DNA of 64,000 bases. Origin: Hanleya hanleyi (lineage: Eukaryota > Mollusca > Polyplacophora > Lepidopleurida > Hanleyidae). Below the pieces are notes generated by a model, which had not been told where the DNA came from, searched no databases, and saw only the letters and a list, made by a program, of their open reading frames with translations. A program made the position numbers and the translations under genes. Below are positions 34,396 through 46,746 of this stretch, one piece after another (position 1 is the first letter of the stretch; each line of letters starts with the position of its first letter). The stretch covers positions 62,001 to 126,000 of the forward strand of contig JAVTVY010033701.1 in NCBI GenBank assembly GCA_036873755.1, read 5' to 3'.

Positions 34396-34974
34396 ACGCC
34401 AGCAGGGAATGGGCATCCCTTCTGAGATAATTCCTTATGCCCAAATGAGCCTCTGTGCTAAATATGGTGCTTTTATTCCAGTCGGTCATCATCTTGACCT
34501 TAAGCCAGTGGACTATACATGTGTATGCATATGGTGACACACCGGAGAATGTATACCGGTACATGAATATGATGACAGACATAATATATACTAGTACATT
34601 TATATGATGACAATCTATTAGTTTGCCATTTTGCCGGTTTCCATTTTGTCCGTTTCTCCTTTTGTCTGTTACCGTTTTCTCCTGTACCCAGATAACATAT
34701 ACCGATGCAGATATTTGCTGACAGACCGGATAAGGTAAACGTTTATATTGACCATTTAAGAATAATCAAGGCACTGGACCAGAAATATGTCTGGTAACAA
34801 CAAGAGCAATATTTTATTATCTTCAAATAAACACACATTATCAAGCTGTAACTTCTCACATGTATCGATTTTTATCATTTTTTCTCTCGATATCCTCGCG
34901 ACTGATTCATGACTGAGCATTTTCCATCTGGAAAATTGAAGAAATATTGCGACTGAAGAAAAAAATTAACGAAG

Positions 34975-35170
34975 TCTGGCGACTAAAAAGCAACCATATG
35001 ACTCTACAGGAAAGTTTCGCTCGGCACCTCACAATCGTACCGGAGAATACTGCGGATTCTCTGACGTAGCCTTGGTATCTCAGCCACGCTTTTATTGCAG
35101 CTGTTCATGTGCAGACTATGAAGTATCCACACGGCCCCTAGCACCGGCTGAAGCGGAATTCGGTACGATA
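34975..35170. repeat. Dispersed repeat shared with 52180-52345
   Basis: Shares AAAAGCAACCATAT, TCGGCACCTCACA, GAGAATAC, TATCTCAGCC, TTTTATTGCAGCTGTT and CACACGGCCCC with 52180-52345. A third, weaker copy is at 51790-51900. Function unknown. Confidence 0.7.
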
Positions 35171-37481
35171 GTTCGGGAGCTGTGATGACTGATCAACTCA
35201 AACAAATAACTCGTCTGGTGTTAACGCATCAACATGTGGTAAATCTGGTGAATGCAAGAATACCCAAGAATTGTATTTTTGCATTACCGTATATTGCTTT
35301 CACGATATGTTATTTCCACTTCCATCTTTTTGACTTGCGTTTTATCGATAACCGCCTCCTCCTATTGAAGATAATCGGTCTATTTACCGTCCCGATTTTG
35401 AGGCGAAGATATTGATTTAAGGGCGTTTTCACCATCAATGTTCCTGAAACCTGATGACCTAGGCTCCCTACATCCATGACAAAAAATACCACTTCTATCC
35501 CTTGATGCAATGCAGGCCCCCGTAATCCATGGCAATTAAATGACAGGTGAGGATCGTTATACAATCCAATTAGCCTGTCACCGCCCTCGTGTAACATGAC
35601 ATCAAGTTAATTGCCAGTCCAGGACTCAAGAGCAAGCTATAATTTGGTGTATCGGGTTACATATAGGACTTCACGCCTTGCGGCACATGTACTAGCGTTG
35701 ACAATGGAAACTTAATTGGTTTTGTGTTACATAAGCGATGTTAGATTTCTGGATAAGTGTTCACTTGTCATGCAGATGAATGAATACACAAGTCATCACG
35801 TGATTGAGGCAGATATAAAACGTCATCAGGGTTTGGACCATTCCGATAGTAATACTGTGAATGATTAACTTTCAGATGCGAAAGTATCGATACCTTTGTA
35901 CATTATCAGCCAAGGCCATATGAGAGAGATAGTCGCGTTCATCGATATTTCAGCCATACAGCGACGGACAAAATAAATCTCTATATCAAGGTCTTGCGTT
36001 TGACATCTGCTCATTTAGTTGGTGTATGACGATGGGGATTGGCGTGGACAGTGTGGTGTGAAAAGATCTCAAGTTTATTGAAGCGGACTTCTTCACGATT
36101 CACTAATGTCTGTTTAATGTAGGATCTGACCCTTTTCGTTGCTAAGTTACAAAAAACCCTACCATGTCGTGAACTACTATTTAAATATCAGACTTATATC
36201 TCCGCTGATGTTAAATACTAAAGAAAGGATAACAAATAATTGCTCATGTAATTTAAGGAGTCATTGATTTTTTTGTACATTGATGATCCGCTATGTTTGA
36301 AGAAATTCAACAATAGTGTTCACGGCACAGGTGTGTTTTCTGTTTACCAGAAGAAGGTCCTGTGTTTAAACAACACTTGAGCTGGCTAGCGCAACAGATG
36401 TGCATTACTGGATGAATTGCATTGCTCAAATATGACAATACCAGCATCAGATCAAATATTCAGTAGACTGCCTTTGTCCGCACAACCGGTAATTGAAAGA
36501 AACGCAATTTAGTAGATCACTCAATAGAAGTTACATAGCGGAATAAACTTGAAAACAAAGAATGGACTTGCCATATTGCATCAATATGAACTAGTGCATA
36601 TTAACCAGACTGAATGATAGGGTATGGCGATTCATGTGAGTGGGAATCATTTATCATTCAGATTTATACTTTTTGGCCTTTCTTTTCCGGAACTGGGAAC
36701 AAACCATAGAAAGAGCCCCTCTGAATAGCACACAAGCCAAGTGAAATAGGATAGTCGACCACAAGTAGAGAATGCAATATCTCTAGTTTGTGCGTTAGGA
36801 AACCCATTCTGTCATCTTCAGAAGTTCCTCCTGCAGCTTCTCTTTCACAGATCAACCAGTCGACAGAGGGAAATAACAGCACCTTTTGAGAACTGGATAT
36901 TGATTGTTATTTGGAAGAGTGCTTAGAGCTATGACAATATGACCGAGAAAACAGGCCGGCGAACATTTACTGGAGAGCTGCGTTAAAAGCATACGACCAA
37001 CATTATCAATCCTTCTCTTCATAGAACGGGGAAGTCTGGTACTATATGAAGTCCCTACCTCCTGATTAATATCGATCGGTCCATTGGGTATTGTGATATC
37101 CCGAATATAATAGATTTAAATTATTGACTCATTCATTTGTCTCAAACATATCAACTGAGGATTACGAACGGAACAATGATGTTAATGGGGGTAGTAACAT
37201 AGGCGCAAGGCAGAAATCGAGACTCCCACATGAACATGTTCGTGTAACCTGGACATCCGCATTTTCTCGATAAATGAAAGATGGTACGATAAGGCGGCAT
37301 TTTGGCCTATACGTGGTACGGTTTAAATCGAAAAATAAAATGTCCCAAAAATAATTGTGTTTCAATGTAACGGCAAGAGAATATATATGCATACAGTATG
37401 CGAAAGTTCTAGGTCGATTGCGTTATGATTACACTTATTACATGAAATTGAAATCCACAGTATGTGCTATGTCTTGATAAA
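35171..37481. other. No gene seen
   Basis: Anonymous sequence. A minus-strand frame (35310-35597) has varied, protein-like composition but no recognised domain. Another at 36664-36882 is equally anonymous. Confidence 0.35.
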
Positions 37482-37865
37482 CACTGCCAAAAATACCCTA
37501 CTTATTCCCCCTAAAATTTTCTTGAAATAAGATAATTTTACTCAAAATAAGTTAAATTTTAAGATTTTTTTCTTGTTTAAGTAAAATATGCTTATATTAC
37601 CGCACTCCAAAATTTACTTACACAAGAAAAAAAATCTTAAAATAGAAGAATTTTTCTCAAAAAAATCTTGTTTTAAGAAAAGTTTTAAATTTTAAGATTT
37701 TTTTTCTTGTTTAAGTAAATTTTGGAGTGGGGTAAGAATATTTTACTTAAACAAGAAAAAAAATCTAAAAAATTTCTTAAAATTTAACTTATTTTGAGTA
37801 AAATTATCTTATTTCAAGAAAATTTTAGCGCATTATCTTAAATAAGTAGGGTATTTTTGGCAGTG
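37482..37865. mobile_element. Palindromic MITE, TCTTGTTTAAGT family, copy 2
   Basis: Ends are a perfect inverted pair: CACTGCCAAAAATACCCTAC and GTAGGGTATTTTTGGCAGTG. The interior is a chain of TTTTCTTGTTTAAGTAAA, AAATTTTAAGATTTTTTT, AATAAGATAATTTTACTC and their complements, so the whole 384 bp folds back. Homologous to 12074-12435. The target duplication is unclear. Confidence 0.8.
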
Positions 37866-39031
37866 AAAGGGTACAAATCGAGTCATTCAAACACACATTT
37901 AGACCAAAAAGCCATTTAATCTGGTGATGTGCGGTGGCATTATATCTCCACTGCTGGAAATCTTCTTTGGTCCTTTGTGTCCAGTGGATTTAGACCCACT
38001 CAATTTAGATTTCCGTTTCATGCAATACAATAATAATAATAACACAATCTATTCAATCCACATATTGTGTACAAATATTTTCTCTTGTCGTTACATTAAA
38101 ACCCAATTATTTTTAGGACATTTTATTTATTCGATTTTAACCGCAAATGCCTCCTTATCGTAATATATCCTTTGCTTCGAACGAATAGAAGACTGTTTTG
38201 TAGGAACAGAAAGGTAAAGTAAGAACCGATACACAAAAAAGAGAAAACGAATGGGAAGCCCAACAAACCATTCGAGCCTTTGTTAGTCGTTTTCTCTTTT
38301 TGATATATAAGAATCTGCGACTGTTGTTTGCTCCCATTCTGATGATGACAAATACAATTTTCTCCAAATATTGAGAAGGTTATCATGCGTGTATTCTTTA
38401 TTCCGAGTTATTTTCCTTCCGCATCACGCCAAGCTTATCAGTGGATCTACACGATTCTAGTATTTACCCAGGTCTGGCTTTCGGTTTCCTGTCAAACGGA
38501 TGCCAGAATTATCCTGCTGTGATATAATGTCGATGGACAATATGGCCATTTTCACCATCCTGGCAACAGGGCGCGTATCTGCTACCCGAACAAACCCCTG
38601 ACTGCATGAATGGGTTGCTGGGACGATATATACGTGACAACATTCGAGTTTCAGCTTCAGATAGACGTGAGACTAATATTCGGTTATTGGTGTTCTAAGA
38701 ATATCTAATTTTTTCTTGTTCTCTCGCAGGCGTTTTGGGTGAACTACTTTGTGATTTCTCATGACAAGGCAATTAAATTTTATAATAAGTTGTGAGTATT
38801 ATAAGTGTGGCTCCTAAATGGACGTCGGTAAATATACGGAAAGGTTCGAGTGGACGAGAACGCATTTTTACCAATAGTAAACAAAAAGATGTCCCGAATT
38901 GCACCAAGGCGTACCTGACGTACCGTGTCATTGTGAAAATTTTAATTCTCTCTCTATCTTTTGTGTAAATGCTCCTACTTCCTACCCCATTCCACCCTTC
39001 GCCCTATTTCATAACGGTGATGATTTCCAGT
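37866..39031. other. No gene seen
   Basis: Anonymous sequence with short frames only. Confidence 0.4.
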
Positions 39032-39292
39032 TCACCCCGACATAGAGTTGACATAATAACAACAGTCTGAAGGTGTCTTTAATCGACGAATATATCCTAT
39101 TTCATGCCCAGGAAAGGCACGATAGCATAATGATACTTCCTTACATGTATGTGAATGTATCGTGTCTTGGCGAGGTAAAACTATCGAATGGTGAAACCCG
39201 GAAGTTTGTGTCAATTGTATATCCGCATTATTGAGGACTGATCCCAAATTTACAGAAACTATAAAAAATGCAGCCGATCCAACAAATCGCAT
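39032..39292 (-). CDS. Possible first exon: signal peptide plus PAN-like fragment
   Basis: From an ATG at 39292 the minus strand encodes MRFVGSAAFFIVSVNLGSV, a plausible cleavable signal peptide. Later residues are Cys-containing, CYRAFPGHEIGYIRRLKT then SDCCYYVN, loosely resembling the start of a PAN/Apple domain (F..PG..I.GY.I..LKT...C). A GTGAAC donor could follow at the end, but no downstream exon was found. Unrecognised hypothetical exon; it may be chance. Confidence 0.22.
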   Translation of the reverse strand: MRFVGSAAFFIVSVNLGSVLNNADIQLTQTSGFHHSIVLPRQDTIHSHTCKEVSLCYRAFPGHEIGYIRRLKTPSDCCYYVNSMSG

Positions 39293-39604
39293 ACACCCAG
39301 AGATATGACAGAGGTCCGCCATTACTGTGGTAGGCATTCGATACGATATAGTGAAATGTGTCAGAACTTGTGAAGTTACCAGAAGAGAGATCTTCGGCCA
39401 AGAACTATGACGCAGTCATATTTTGGATCATGGACTTGTTAGCTCACAAAAAGATATTGATATTTTCCGTTCTCTCATGTAATAGTCGAGTGTGGATGAA
39501 CAGTCTTGATCCTGGCCAAACTACTGTGTGAGGAGGCATTATTTGTAATGTAGGTATGGCAATATCACCCGAGGCAATATATAAACTGTACTGAAATTAA
39601 ATAG

Positions 39605-39682
39605 GAAGGGTCACATTTATACTCCCTGAGAAATAATTCATACTTATAAGTAGGACAGTATAAATGTGAACCTTCGCTTGTA
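39605..39682. repeat. Short inverted repeat
   Basis: AAGGGTCACATTTATACT and the inverted AGTATAAATGTGAACCTT flank about 35 bp. Probably a small MITE remnant. Confidence 0.55.
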
Positions 39683-39984
39683 TACTAGCGATAATTAGTA
39701 TCTGAACTTTATTTACGTCCTCGCTATATAGGACACCATAGTTTGACCTATCGTGAAACTGAAAAGTGCTTACACCTAGTCTTCGATAGAGAGACGATTA
39801 TTTAAGACATATTTAACTACCCATCCCCGGATATCTATATTCCAGAAGGACATGCGCATGGTCTAGAAACATATCTCGCCTAGAAACGTTCGCTATAACC
39901 TGGGAAAATTGGGCCTATTTCAACGCCACAGAAATGTTTTATAGAAACTTCCACCAAACGACTCCAATCTGAAGGATTTATGAT

Positions 39985-40495
39985 GTTTGCATCCGAAAAA
40001 CTCCTTTGTGTGTGACGGTAATAAGGATGATTTTATTTTCAATCAAAAACATACAAAAAACATATTTATAATGTGCTTTCTGGACTATTTTTGGTATTTA
40101 GAGGGATTTATCTAGTTTTTCTTTTGCAAAAACATATTACAACGAAATCCAAAATATTTTTTTTTTTCAAACGATCAAACTTGCTATAATCTTGTGTGAA
40201 AATGTGACTTGAGATGCCATATTTTTGTTACAAGAGAAAATCCCCCTAATAATGCCTTTATAAAATAACAAAATAGTTGGAGAGCATATTTTACTGAACT
40301 GTAACTTCATTAAATAGTTGGAGAGCATATTTTACTGAACTGTAACTTCATTTTTATGCAGCTGACCATCGTAATTGCTGACAGACTGATATTTCAGTAT
40401 GTATACCTTGAACAAAAATACGGTCATGCGGGTTTTGGATGGAAAAATATCAGCTTTATTATAGTCACACACAAAAGGATCTTTTCGAATATAAA
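39985..40495. mobile_element. TIR element with internal 41-bp tandem duplication
   Basis: Left part CGAAAAACTCCTTTGTGTGT, then GACGGTAATAAGGATGATTT. The right part read in reverse is CGAAAAGATCCTTTTGTGTG, then TGACTATAATAAAGCTGATA. A related single end is at about 14890-15010 (CGAAACACTCCTTGTTTGTG, CAGTAATGAAGCTGATATTT). At 40272-40352 AAATAGTTGGAGAGCATATT plus TTACTGAACTGTAACTTCATT is repeated perfectly in tandem. Confidence 0.6.
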
Positions 40496-41669
40496 TAATA
40501 AATATCCTTTCTCAAATTCTGTGACAAATGGTACACTCATGGGTGTCGCCAGGCGCTAGAAAGCCCAGTACCGTCTAATAGAAGAAAATAACATGCAGTT
40601 GGGCGCTGAAACGGGGGTCGTTCGCACCCGAGAACCCTCATCCCTAACGACGCCCTTGACACTGACGTCAAGTACAATCGTAGCGTATACGATGTCTGGT
40701 GCTACGTTTCGCAACATTCATGTAATTCTGATTAATTGTCCACAGTACTAGGGGCCGTTTGCACGCCATGTGAAGTAACTGATTTATATTCTAGCTAGTA
40801 TTTTATATTTCTACTAAATCCCAAACTCTAGTAAAGGACATGAAGATTCATTTGGAGTTAGGAATACTTCTCAGTGATTTTACGAAGAGAAGACCATGAT
40901 GTCGTGCTGCCATCGTTGAAAACTGTTGTTTGCAAGATACAATTTTGTTTTTGTAGTTCTTATTGTATGGCTGTTTGAAATTGGTGCGATCTACCGTACA
41001 TTCTTTGATTGTTAACGCGGAAATGGGCAATTTTGGTAGACTGACCAGCATACAAAAACACAGAAGGGCAACAATCAGATTTTTATTTCCGTTTTTATAT
41101 TCCATATAAAGTCCCAATATTCTCAAAGTGCATCTTTGACAATAATAATGTCCCCCACTGTAACCTTTAGACTTCACTGTGAATATGAAATTTCGAGTTC
41201 TCAAATTTTGAAAGAACAATCGTTATTTCTCGGAACCGAAAATTTAACATGCTTGGTCTATGCAGGGTATACATGTAGTCCTATTTACCATTTCCTTCAC
41301 TTTATCATAGTCCAAAGAGCAAAAGTTATAAATAGCGTAAAAGCGTAAATTCATCAAATTAGGTCGTGACTCATATTACGCGTCATATTCTTATTATAAC
41401 CTACCTCATGTGTGCCAAAAGAAGATTTTTTTTAGATCTCAATTTTCTTCACAAATGGTCACGTCTTATCTGTTGCAGGTGGTCTGGTAACCATGGATGC
41501 AATATATTTGGTGCCCATATCGTATATAAAATATTCCACACAATATGATCAATGCGACTATGACCTATCGTGTTTATTATGCGAAAAGTATGAATAGGAG
41601 TGGGTATCATTAATGAAACAAAGCGATTAGGCGATGTAAGCAGAATTCAATAAATGAAGCAAAACGATA
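40496..41669. other. No gene seen
   Basis: Anonymous sequence. A 123-codon minus-strand frame (40848-41219) has no recognised domain. Confidence 0.4.
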
Positions 41670-41673
41670 TTAA

Positions 41674-42105
41674 CCCTACCTGGCCTGGGGCGCCCCCTCT
41701 CCTAGTGAACTTTTCTCTGCTGCTCCGAAACGAACAACCGAGGAGGCTGAAACTTGGTGACTTTTAAGCATATCTTATTGGGGTCATTTTGAGCCTATTT
41801 TCATATACCCCCTGGCAGAGGATCATGGGTAAATTCAAAATGACGGCCATGTGGTATCTGCGAAAGTCGTGTTTTTCAATCTTTTCGCTCCATTTCGTCA
41901 CATTTTCCTTGCCTAAAAGGCCTTGAAAGTATGTTATTTATGCAAAACTAATTATTCTATATTTTATTTGATTTTTTTCGAGAGAAAAATCGGAAAAATG
42001 ACAATTTCGAAAAATCGACCCGAAAAAGGCCGAAAAATGGCTTCCGAGAAGATTACGTCACTCTGACGTCATCATGGCGGCCATCTTGGATGGGGGGCAC
42101 TTTAG
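41674..42105 (-). mobile_element. piggyBac-type MITE, opposite orientation, truncated
   Basis: Begins after TTAA (41670-41673) as CCCTACCTGGCCTGGGG. The inverted family landmarks follow: GGGTAAATTCAAAATGACGG, TTACGTCACTCTGACGTCAT, GGCGGCCATCTTGGATGG and GGGGCACTTTA. The distal terminus (inverse of CCCTATCTGG) is missing. Confidence 0.7.
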
Positions 42106-42379
42106 GATACATAGTAGAAGTAGGACTGATCTTAGCTGATAGAAAATATCCTAAAATCCTCTTTGATTGATCTCTATTTTAAAACAAATGCTATTTGATA
42201 AAGATAAATTCTGAATTTAGAAAAAATTGCGCTTACAAAACAGCAAAAAGAGTCTTCTATTTTTGAGGAATTATTATGAAAATAGACACGTGTCGTAACG
42301 CGGATTAAAATCGCCATTGACTTAAACGACTGACGAATGCTCACAGAAAGGCATAGTAAAGCCAACATTTTGATCTCTC

Positions 42380-42680
42380 GATCACGACCACGTGACCTAT
42401 TAGGTGATTTCCGGTCGTTTGGCGTTATAAGATTTGCATGGAGCACAATATTTTTTTTGTTGATAGCGTCTTTTCCATGAGTGAAAATTATACAAGTTGT
42501 CTCGCTGAATTTGATATACAAGTATCAAGCTGCAAAAGTTAGTTTAAAAAAATCTCATTGACTCCAGTGTTATTTTTGTGCGGTTGTTGAAACTCCAGCA
42601 GGTTACGTCTCATATGACGTCGACTCATCCAAAATGTACCACGTGACCTACACTTGTGCAAGTCTCGAATGCTTGTCGCA
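42380..42680. repeat. Dispersed repeat, uninterrupted copy
   Basis: Paralogue of 21936-22370. It holds the empty target site (CGTCTCATATGACGTCG) for the LINE tail inserted in the other copy. Confidence 0.75.
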
Positions 42681-44493
42681 GAGTTCAACTTGCGATTACC
42701 CTGTATATTTTAATATATGCAAGTGGTTAAAGATGACGTATCATCTGCATTATCGACGGATTCAAATCTCTCCTGTAAACACATTTGCATTCCATAAGCA
42801 TGCAACACGACACTTTATCAAACGCGTACGTTGGCCCAATTTTTGGAAGACTTGAAATATTGGTCAATCTCGGTTTAACAAAACACGATCTCTTCGTTAG
42901 TCAGTACGATAAATACTGGATAAAGATTGCTAAAATATATAATATTAACGCAAGTTTATAACAGATGTAAGGAAGAGATTAGCGGAGAATAGGCGGTCTT
43001 CTGCTCAAATGAACACGGAACATCTGCATTTGCTAGTATATTATTTCAATTTGATCATGGTCAATTGCTCTATCTGATATTTGACAGTTAGTGGTCCAAT
43101 AGAGTTGCTATCCAAGTTATCTACATAAATATATTCCCCCTGGGGCGCCACTTCGTAGTTGGAAGAAAATTGTTTTCGTGCTCCATTATGAGACTGCGAA
43201 AAGATGTCTAATAATCATTACAACAAATCGGTAACACCACAATTAACGGCATGGTGACAGATGTATTTCGGCCAGATATATTAGTCCGAATAAATCGGCT
43301 GGGAGGACAATTCTATCGACAAAGCCATCGCTTGTTGTAAGGTCGTTAAACGTTCCATTGATAGATATCTGTTATCGGCGATTGTTGCAATGTAATTCGG
43401 GTTGTCTTTGTATAGCGATGACGCATCTGATTTTTAAAACAGCTGATGTGACAGTTCTACGACATTTCACAGGCTGATAAAATTAAGATCATCTGGTAGC
43501 TATATTCTGTTGTATGTTTGACAGCTGTAATCAATACATAGTTTAATATTTGAGTTGTGCGCATAGAAAGCATACAAATGTCTGTCAGTATCGAACTGGT
43601 GCAACCATTGACCCTGGCCTGGAAGACGAAACATAAAAGGACATTTTGTTCAGATGCCATATGCTCATACCGTTTTATTTCTATTCCCAGATTGAAGCTT
43701 TGAGAATGAAACTGGACTGCCCCTGGACGCACATTACAAAGTATGTTGTAGAAACAGGATTAATTACGGATATAATGACGCAAGTGAAGGTTTAAATTGT
43801 AAACTATTAAACGAGGCAGATGTTGTGAATAATTGGTCTGAAGATAAGTTGGCACAAGTGAACCCGGGCGCAGTTGAATGTCAAGGCGTGACGTGTTACA
43901 CGACCTGTGAGACCTGACGTGTGAGCGTATAACTGGACTACCCTCGGACACTCGCAAGGTTAAGTGGGTATGATGCAGATGTTGTGATGCCGTAGTAATG
44001 ACGATATTTCCAGATTGGGATATAGTTTGGCGAAAGTAGAACCTTTCATCTATATAATCTAAGCTGATATTGTGAATACTGTATAGAGAGGGAGCGCGCA
44101 CGAAAGTGAGAGTATTAGATTGAATATGACAGACTATAATAGAGCTCCATAGTGATAGCGACATCAGCTCTGAATATAAGATGGCACAAGAGAATGTTCA
44201 CTCACAAAATCAGAGTACTTAATGTACTGATGTCGGGTTTCCTTGCATCAGAGGGGTTTATTAGTCCCATATTTGTGATCATTTAACGGAGGAAGGTGGT
44301 GTTCGCTTTACATAGGGAATCGTCCTCAAGCTGTTCGGTTTGTAGGGCCCAATTTTCACTTTAATCAAAAGGATCTGAAATGGACCATTTTGTACAGCCT
44401 ACATGCTGAATTATAAGACACGAAATAATAAAGGGCTGCAGATGCATGAACACGGATTTATGGCGCACCAAAGTTGGTAAGTTGGCTTATTTT
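42681..44493. other. No gene seen
   Basis: Anonymous sequence. Minus-strand frames at 43457-43732 and 43760-44164 lack domains. Confidence 0.4.
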
Positions 44494-44679
44494 CGTATTT
44501 TTATGCACTTTTCGGTGCAGATTTTCTCCTGTTAAAAAAATTATGACACCTTTAACCAAAACCAAATTTAGCTATTTTGAACAACAAATTATGTCTAAAT
44601 ATGATTTTGGTTAAAGGTGTCATAATTTTTCAACGAGAGAAAATGTCGACTGTAAATGCACCGAAAAGTGCAAAATACG
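44494..44679. repeat. Long hairpin, about 80-bp arms
   Basis: CGTATTTTTATGCACTTTTC, GGTGCAG, ATTATGACACCTTTAACCAA and AAACCAAATTTAG form the left arm. The right arm is the inverse: ATTTTGGTTAAAGGTGTCAT, AATTTTTC and ATGCACCGAAAAGTGCAAAA. Likely a fold-back MITE. Confidence 0.75.
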
Positions 44680-45437
44680 GCAGATACGGCAGGTTTGAAC
44701 CACTGTAAGTCTGGTTGTGATTATTCATTTCGTTCTGATGCACTAAATAGCCAAACAACGATACTAAATAGCTAACAAATCAAACATATACCTCGGTCTC
44801 AGCTATTCTAAAGGTTTGGATCTATAGACCTAATTCTAATCTTTCAATATGAACACATCAACAACAGAAATGTGAAATCGTCACTCTCGAGCAAGCTCAA
44901 ATGGGTGTCCCGATTTACGTCAATTTGCATTGTTGTGCAAGATTCGGCCATAATTTACGCCTATCAGAGATACAGTGTTCTAGTTTGATTTCCTCTGTCG
45001 AGTATTCTACACACAAACACTTTCGTTGAAAAAATGTAGAAATATCGAACAATTTTTTGTTCGAGGCTTGAATAAAGTGAGGTAAACGTTATCGCCATTA
45101 CTTGGAGACTTTTTCGACGTCACTACTAAATAGCTCCCCTTTGAAACATTATAAAGTTTTGTCGGTGAAACTTACCGCACGCTCGGGGAAAAAAGGGGAA
45201 TCCGACAGCTGACATCACCCACGCTGGTGACGTCATCATTCAAAATTACGCTCTCGCTCGCGAGAACAGCGCGAAAATACCGGAAGTGTCCCGATTTACG
45301 TACTGTCCCGATTTACGACAAGTGACTGTACTCCAACTCTTAAGTTTTTCAGAGTCTTCAGTTTCTCATATATTTCTTTATCTATACCAGTGTGACTGTA
45401 TTTGTTTCAAACAACACCATATTTCCGGTTCCATTGT
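44680..45437. other. No gene seen; repeated GTCCCGATTTACG word
   Basis: TGTCCCGATTTACG occurs at about 44909, 45286 and 45302. The cluster lies downstream (on the minus strand) of the BED-like frame and may belong to the same transposon's 3' end. Confidence 0.35.
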
Positions 45438-45836
45438 CTAATTTGTTGAAAGAAAGCCAGAAATACCCTCGCGATGATCGCCGGCAGATGTTGGCATACG
45501 GTCACGTGCGTGCACGGTATTGGTCGTTTCACCGTTCGAAGTAGAAGTTGAAGCTCTGGCGGGCATGGTAGTCTCATTTAGTGTCGTTGTTGACTCGGGT
45601 GTAGTCAGAAATGCCGCTATGTCCATGTGTTGGCCGTCCTTGGTTTTTCTCTCCATGCGTAATTTGTGCCTTGTGCTTTTTGTCTGGCTCCGTAAAGCAC
45701 CCTCGCCCGTATTGGACAGATCCACATTTGTTTGACACACCGTGCACGTGGCTGGCCTCTCATCGTGACGGGACAACCACAGTTTATGATCGTCTAGTCT
45801 CAGCCAATGTTCACTAAATTTGCGTTTTCTCGGCAT
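45438..45836 (-). CDS. BED/C2H2-type zinc-finger N-terminal fragment, probably hAT transposase
   Basis: 132 residues from an ATG at 45836. The start MPRKRKFSEHWL is basic. A zinc-binding pattern follows: CTVCQTNVDLSNTGEGAL (Cys-x2-Cys) and STRHKLRM (His). DGQHMDIAAFLTTPES and a Ser/Thr-rich linker come next. This combination is typical of the N-terminal finger of transposon-derived proteins, especially hAT-like families. The frame ends at FLSTN without any catalytic or dimerisation region, so this is a truncated relic, a first exon, or a domesticated stub. The frame is open 24 codons upstream of the ATG with no better start. Confidence 0.55.
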   Translation of the reverse strand: MPRKRKFSEHWLRLDDHKLWLSRHDERPATCTVCQTNVDLSNTGEGALRSQTKSTRHKLRMERKTKDGQHMDIAAFLTTPESTTTLNETTMPARASTSTSNGETTNTVHARDRMPTSAGDHREGISGFLSTN

Positions 45837-46746
45837 CGGCAACTGTTTACATTCGCCCAAGACTAAATTCCAAAGCAGCGAACAATGGCGACCGTCCTCC
45901 TCATTCACAGAGAGAAAGACATGTCACTGCAATTTGACCAATGGCGGCAGTTCTGGATATGTAAATTAGTACAGATGTCAAGAGCGTGAGCCAATCAGTT
46001 GTCGACATTATGACCTCGAACAATACACGTCACAAAATATGAATATTAATTCAGCGGGAAAGAGTCACGAATTTAGTTCCACCAATGGACTACACAAAAT
46101 ATGTAAATGAGCTGTCTGACATCGTTCCAATCCGGCGAAATTCGCTCAACAGCATAGACCTTTCACGGCTGTTTGGATTTTTATTCCGCAATTTTCGCTG
46201 AACTTCAGAGAATAACTTAGCTTGTTCCACTAATTTCTGTACATCTATTTTTCCTGACTTTCCATGACCTTTCAACGAAATTCCTTGACTTCTAGGGCCT
46301 GGAATACAAATTTCTATTTTCTCTGATTTTCCAGATTTTGCCTGACCTGTGCGAGGCCTGTTATGAATGCTGTAAGGGGTATCGAATGAGACCAGTCTCC
46401 GAGCAGGAGATCAAAACTATACCTGTGCTGGAAAAAATAAAACACGACTGAAAAGCGATAACAGAGTAGGGTGTCGACAAGAGAGTTGTTGGATGCCATA
46501 TTGATGTCAACATCGATTTATCCAGGTATAGATTGATACAGGTATTAATTTTGTTCAGCGAACAAGTATTCTGGTGGTTTGACTACGAGAAGTTCAGCTA
46601 GTTCGTCATTGTAATTCCAAGATGCGTGGATCTAGATGTACTTTCAAGTTTGGTCTTTTTGCCATGAAGAAGGTATTATTATGGAACAGAGGGCCATACA
46701 GATTGATAGCATGTGTGTTATTATTGGGTAACCCCTTATTCAAAGA
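45837..46746. other. Intergenic region upstream of the GPCR
   Basis: No further gene. Two minus-strand frames (46090-46275, 46314-46499) have no domain. The sequence before the GPCR start has no obvious TATA box or 5' splice structure. Confidence 0.4.

Noticed and set aside
35310..35597. Minus-strand 95-codon frame as an exon
   Set aside because: Composition is varied, but no domain, splice acceptor or neighbouring exon was found.
43457..44164. Two adjacent minus-strand frames as a gene
   Set aside because: No recognised motif, low-complexity His/Ser/Leu composition and no splice framing.
45520..45817. Plus-strand open frames opposite the zinc-finger fragment
   Set aside because: Shadows of the minus-strand coding frame; the minus strand has the Cys/His pattern and an ATG start.
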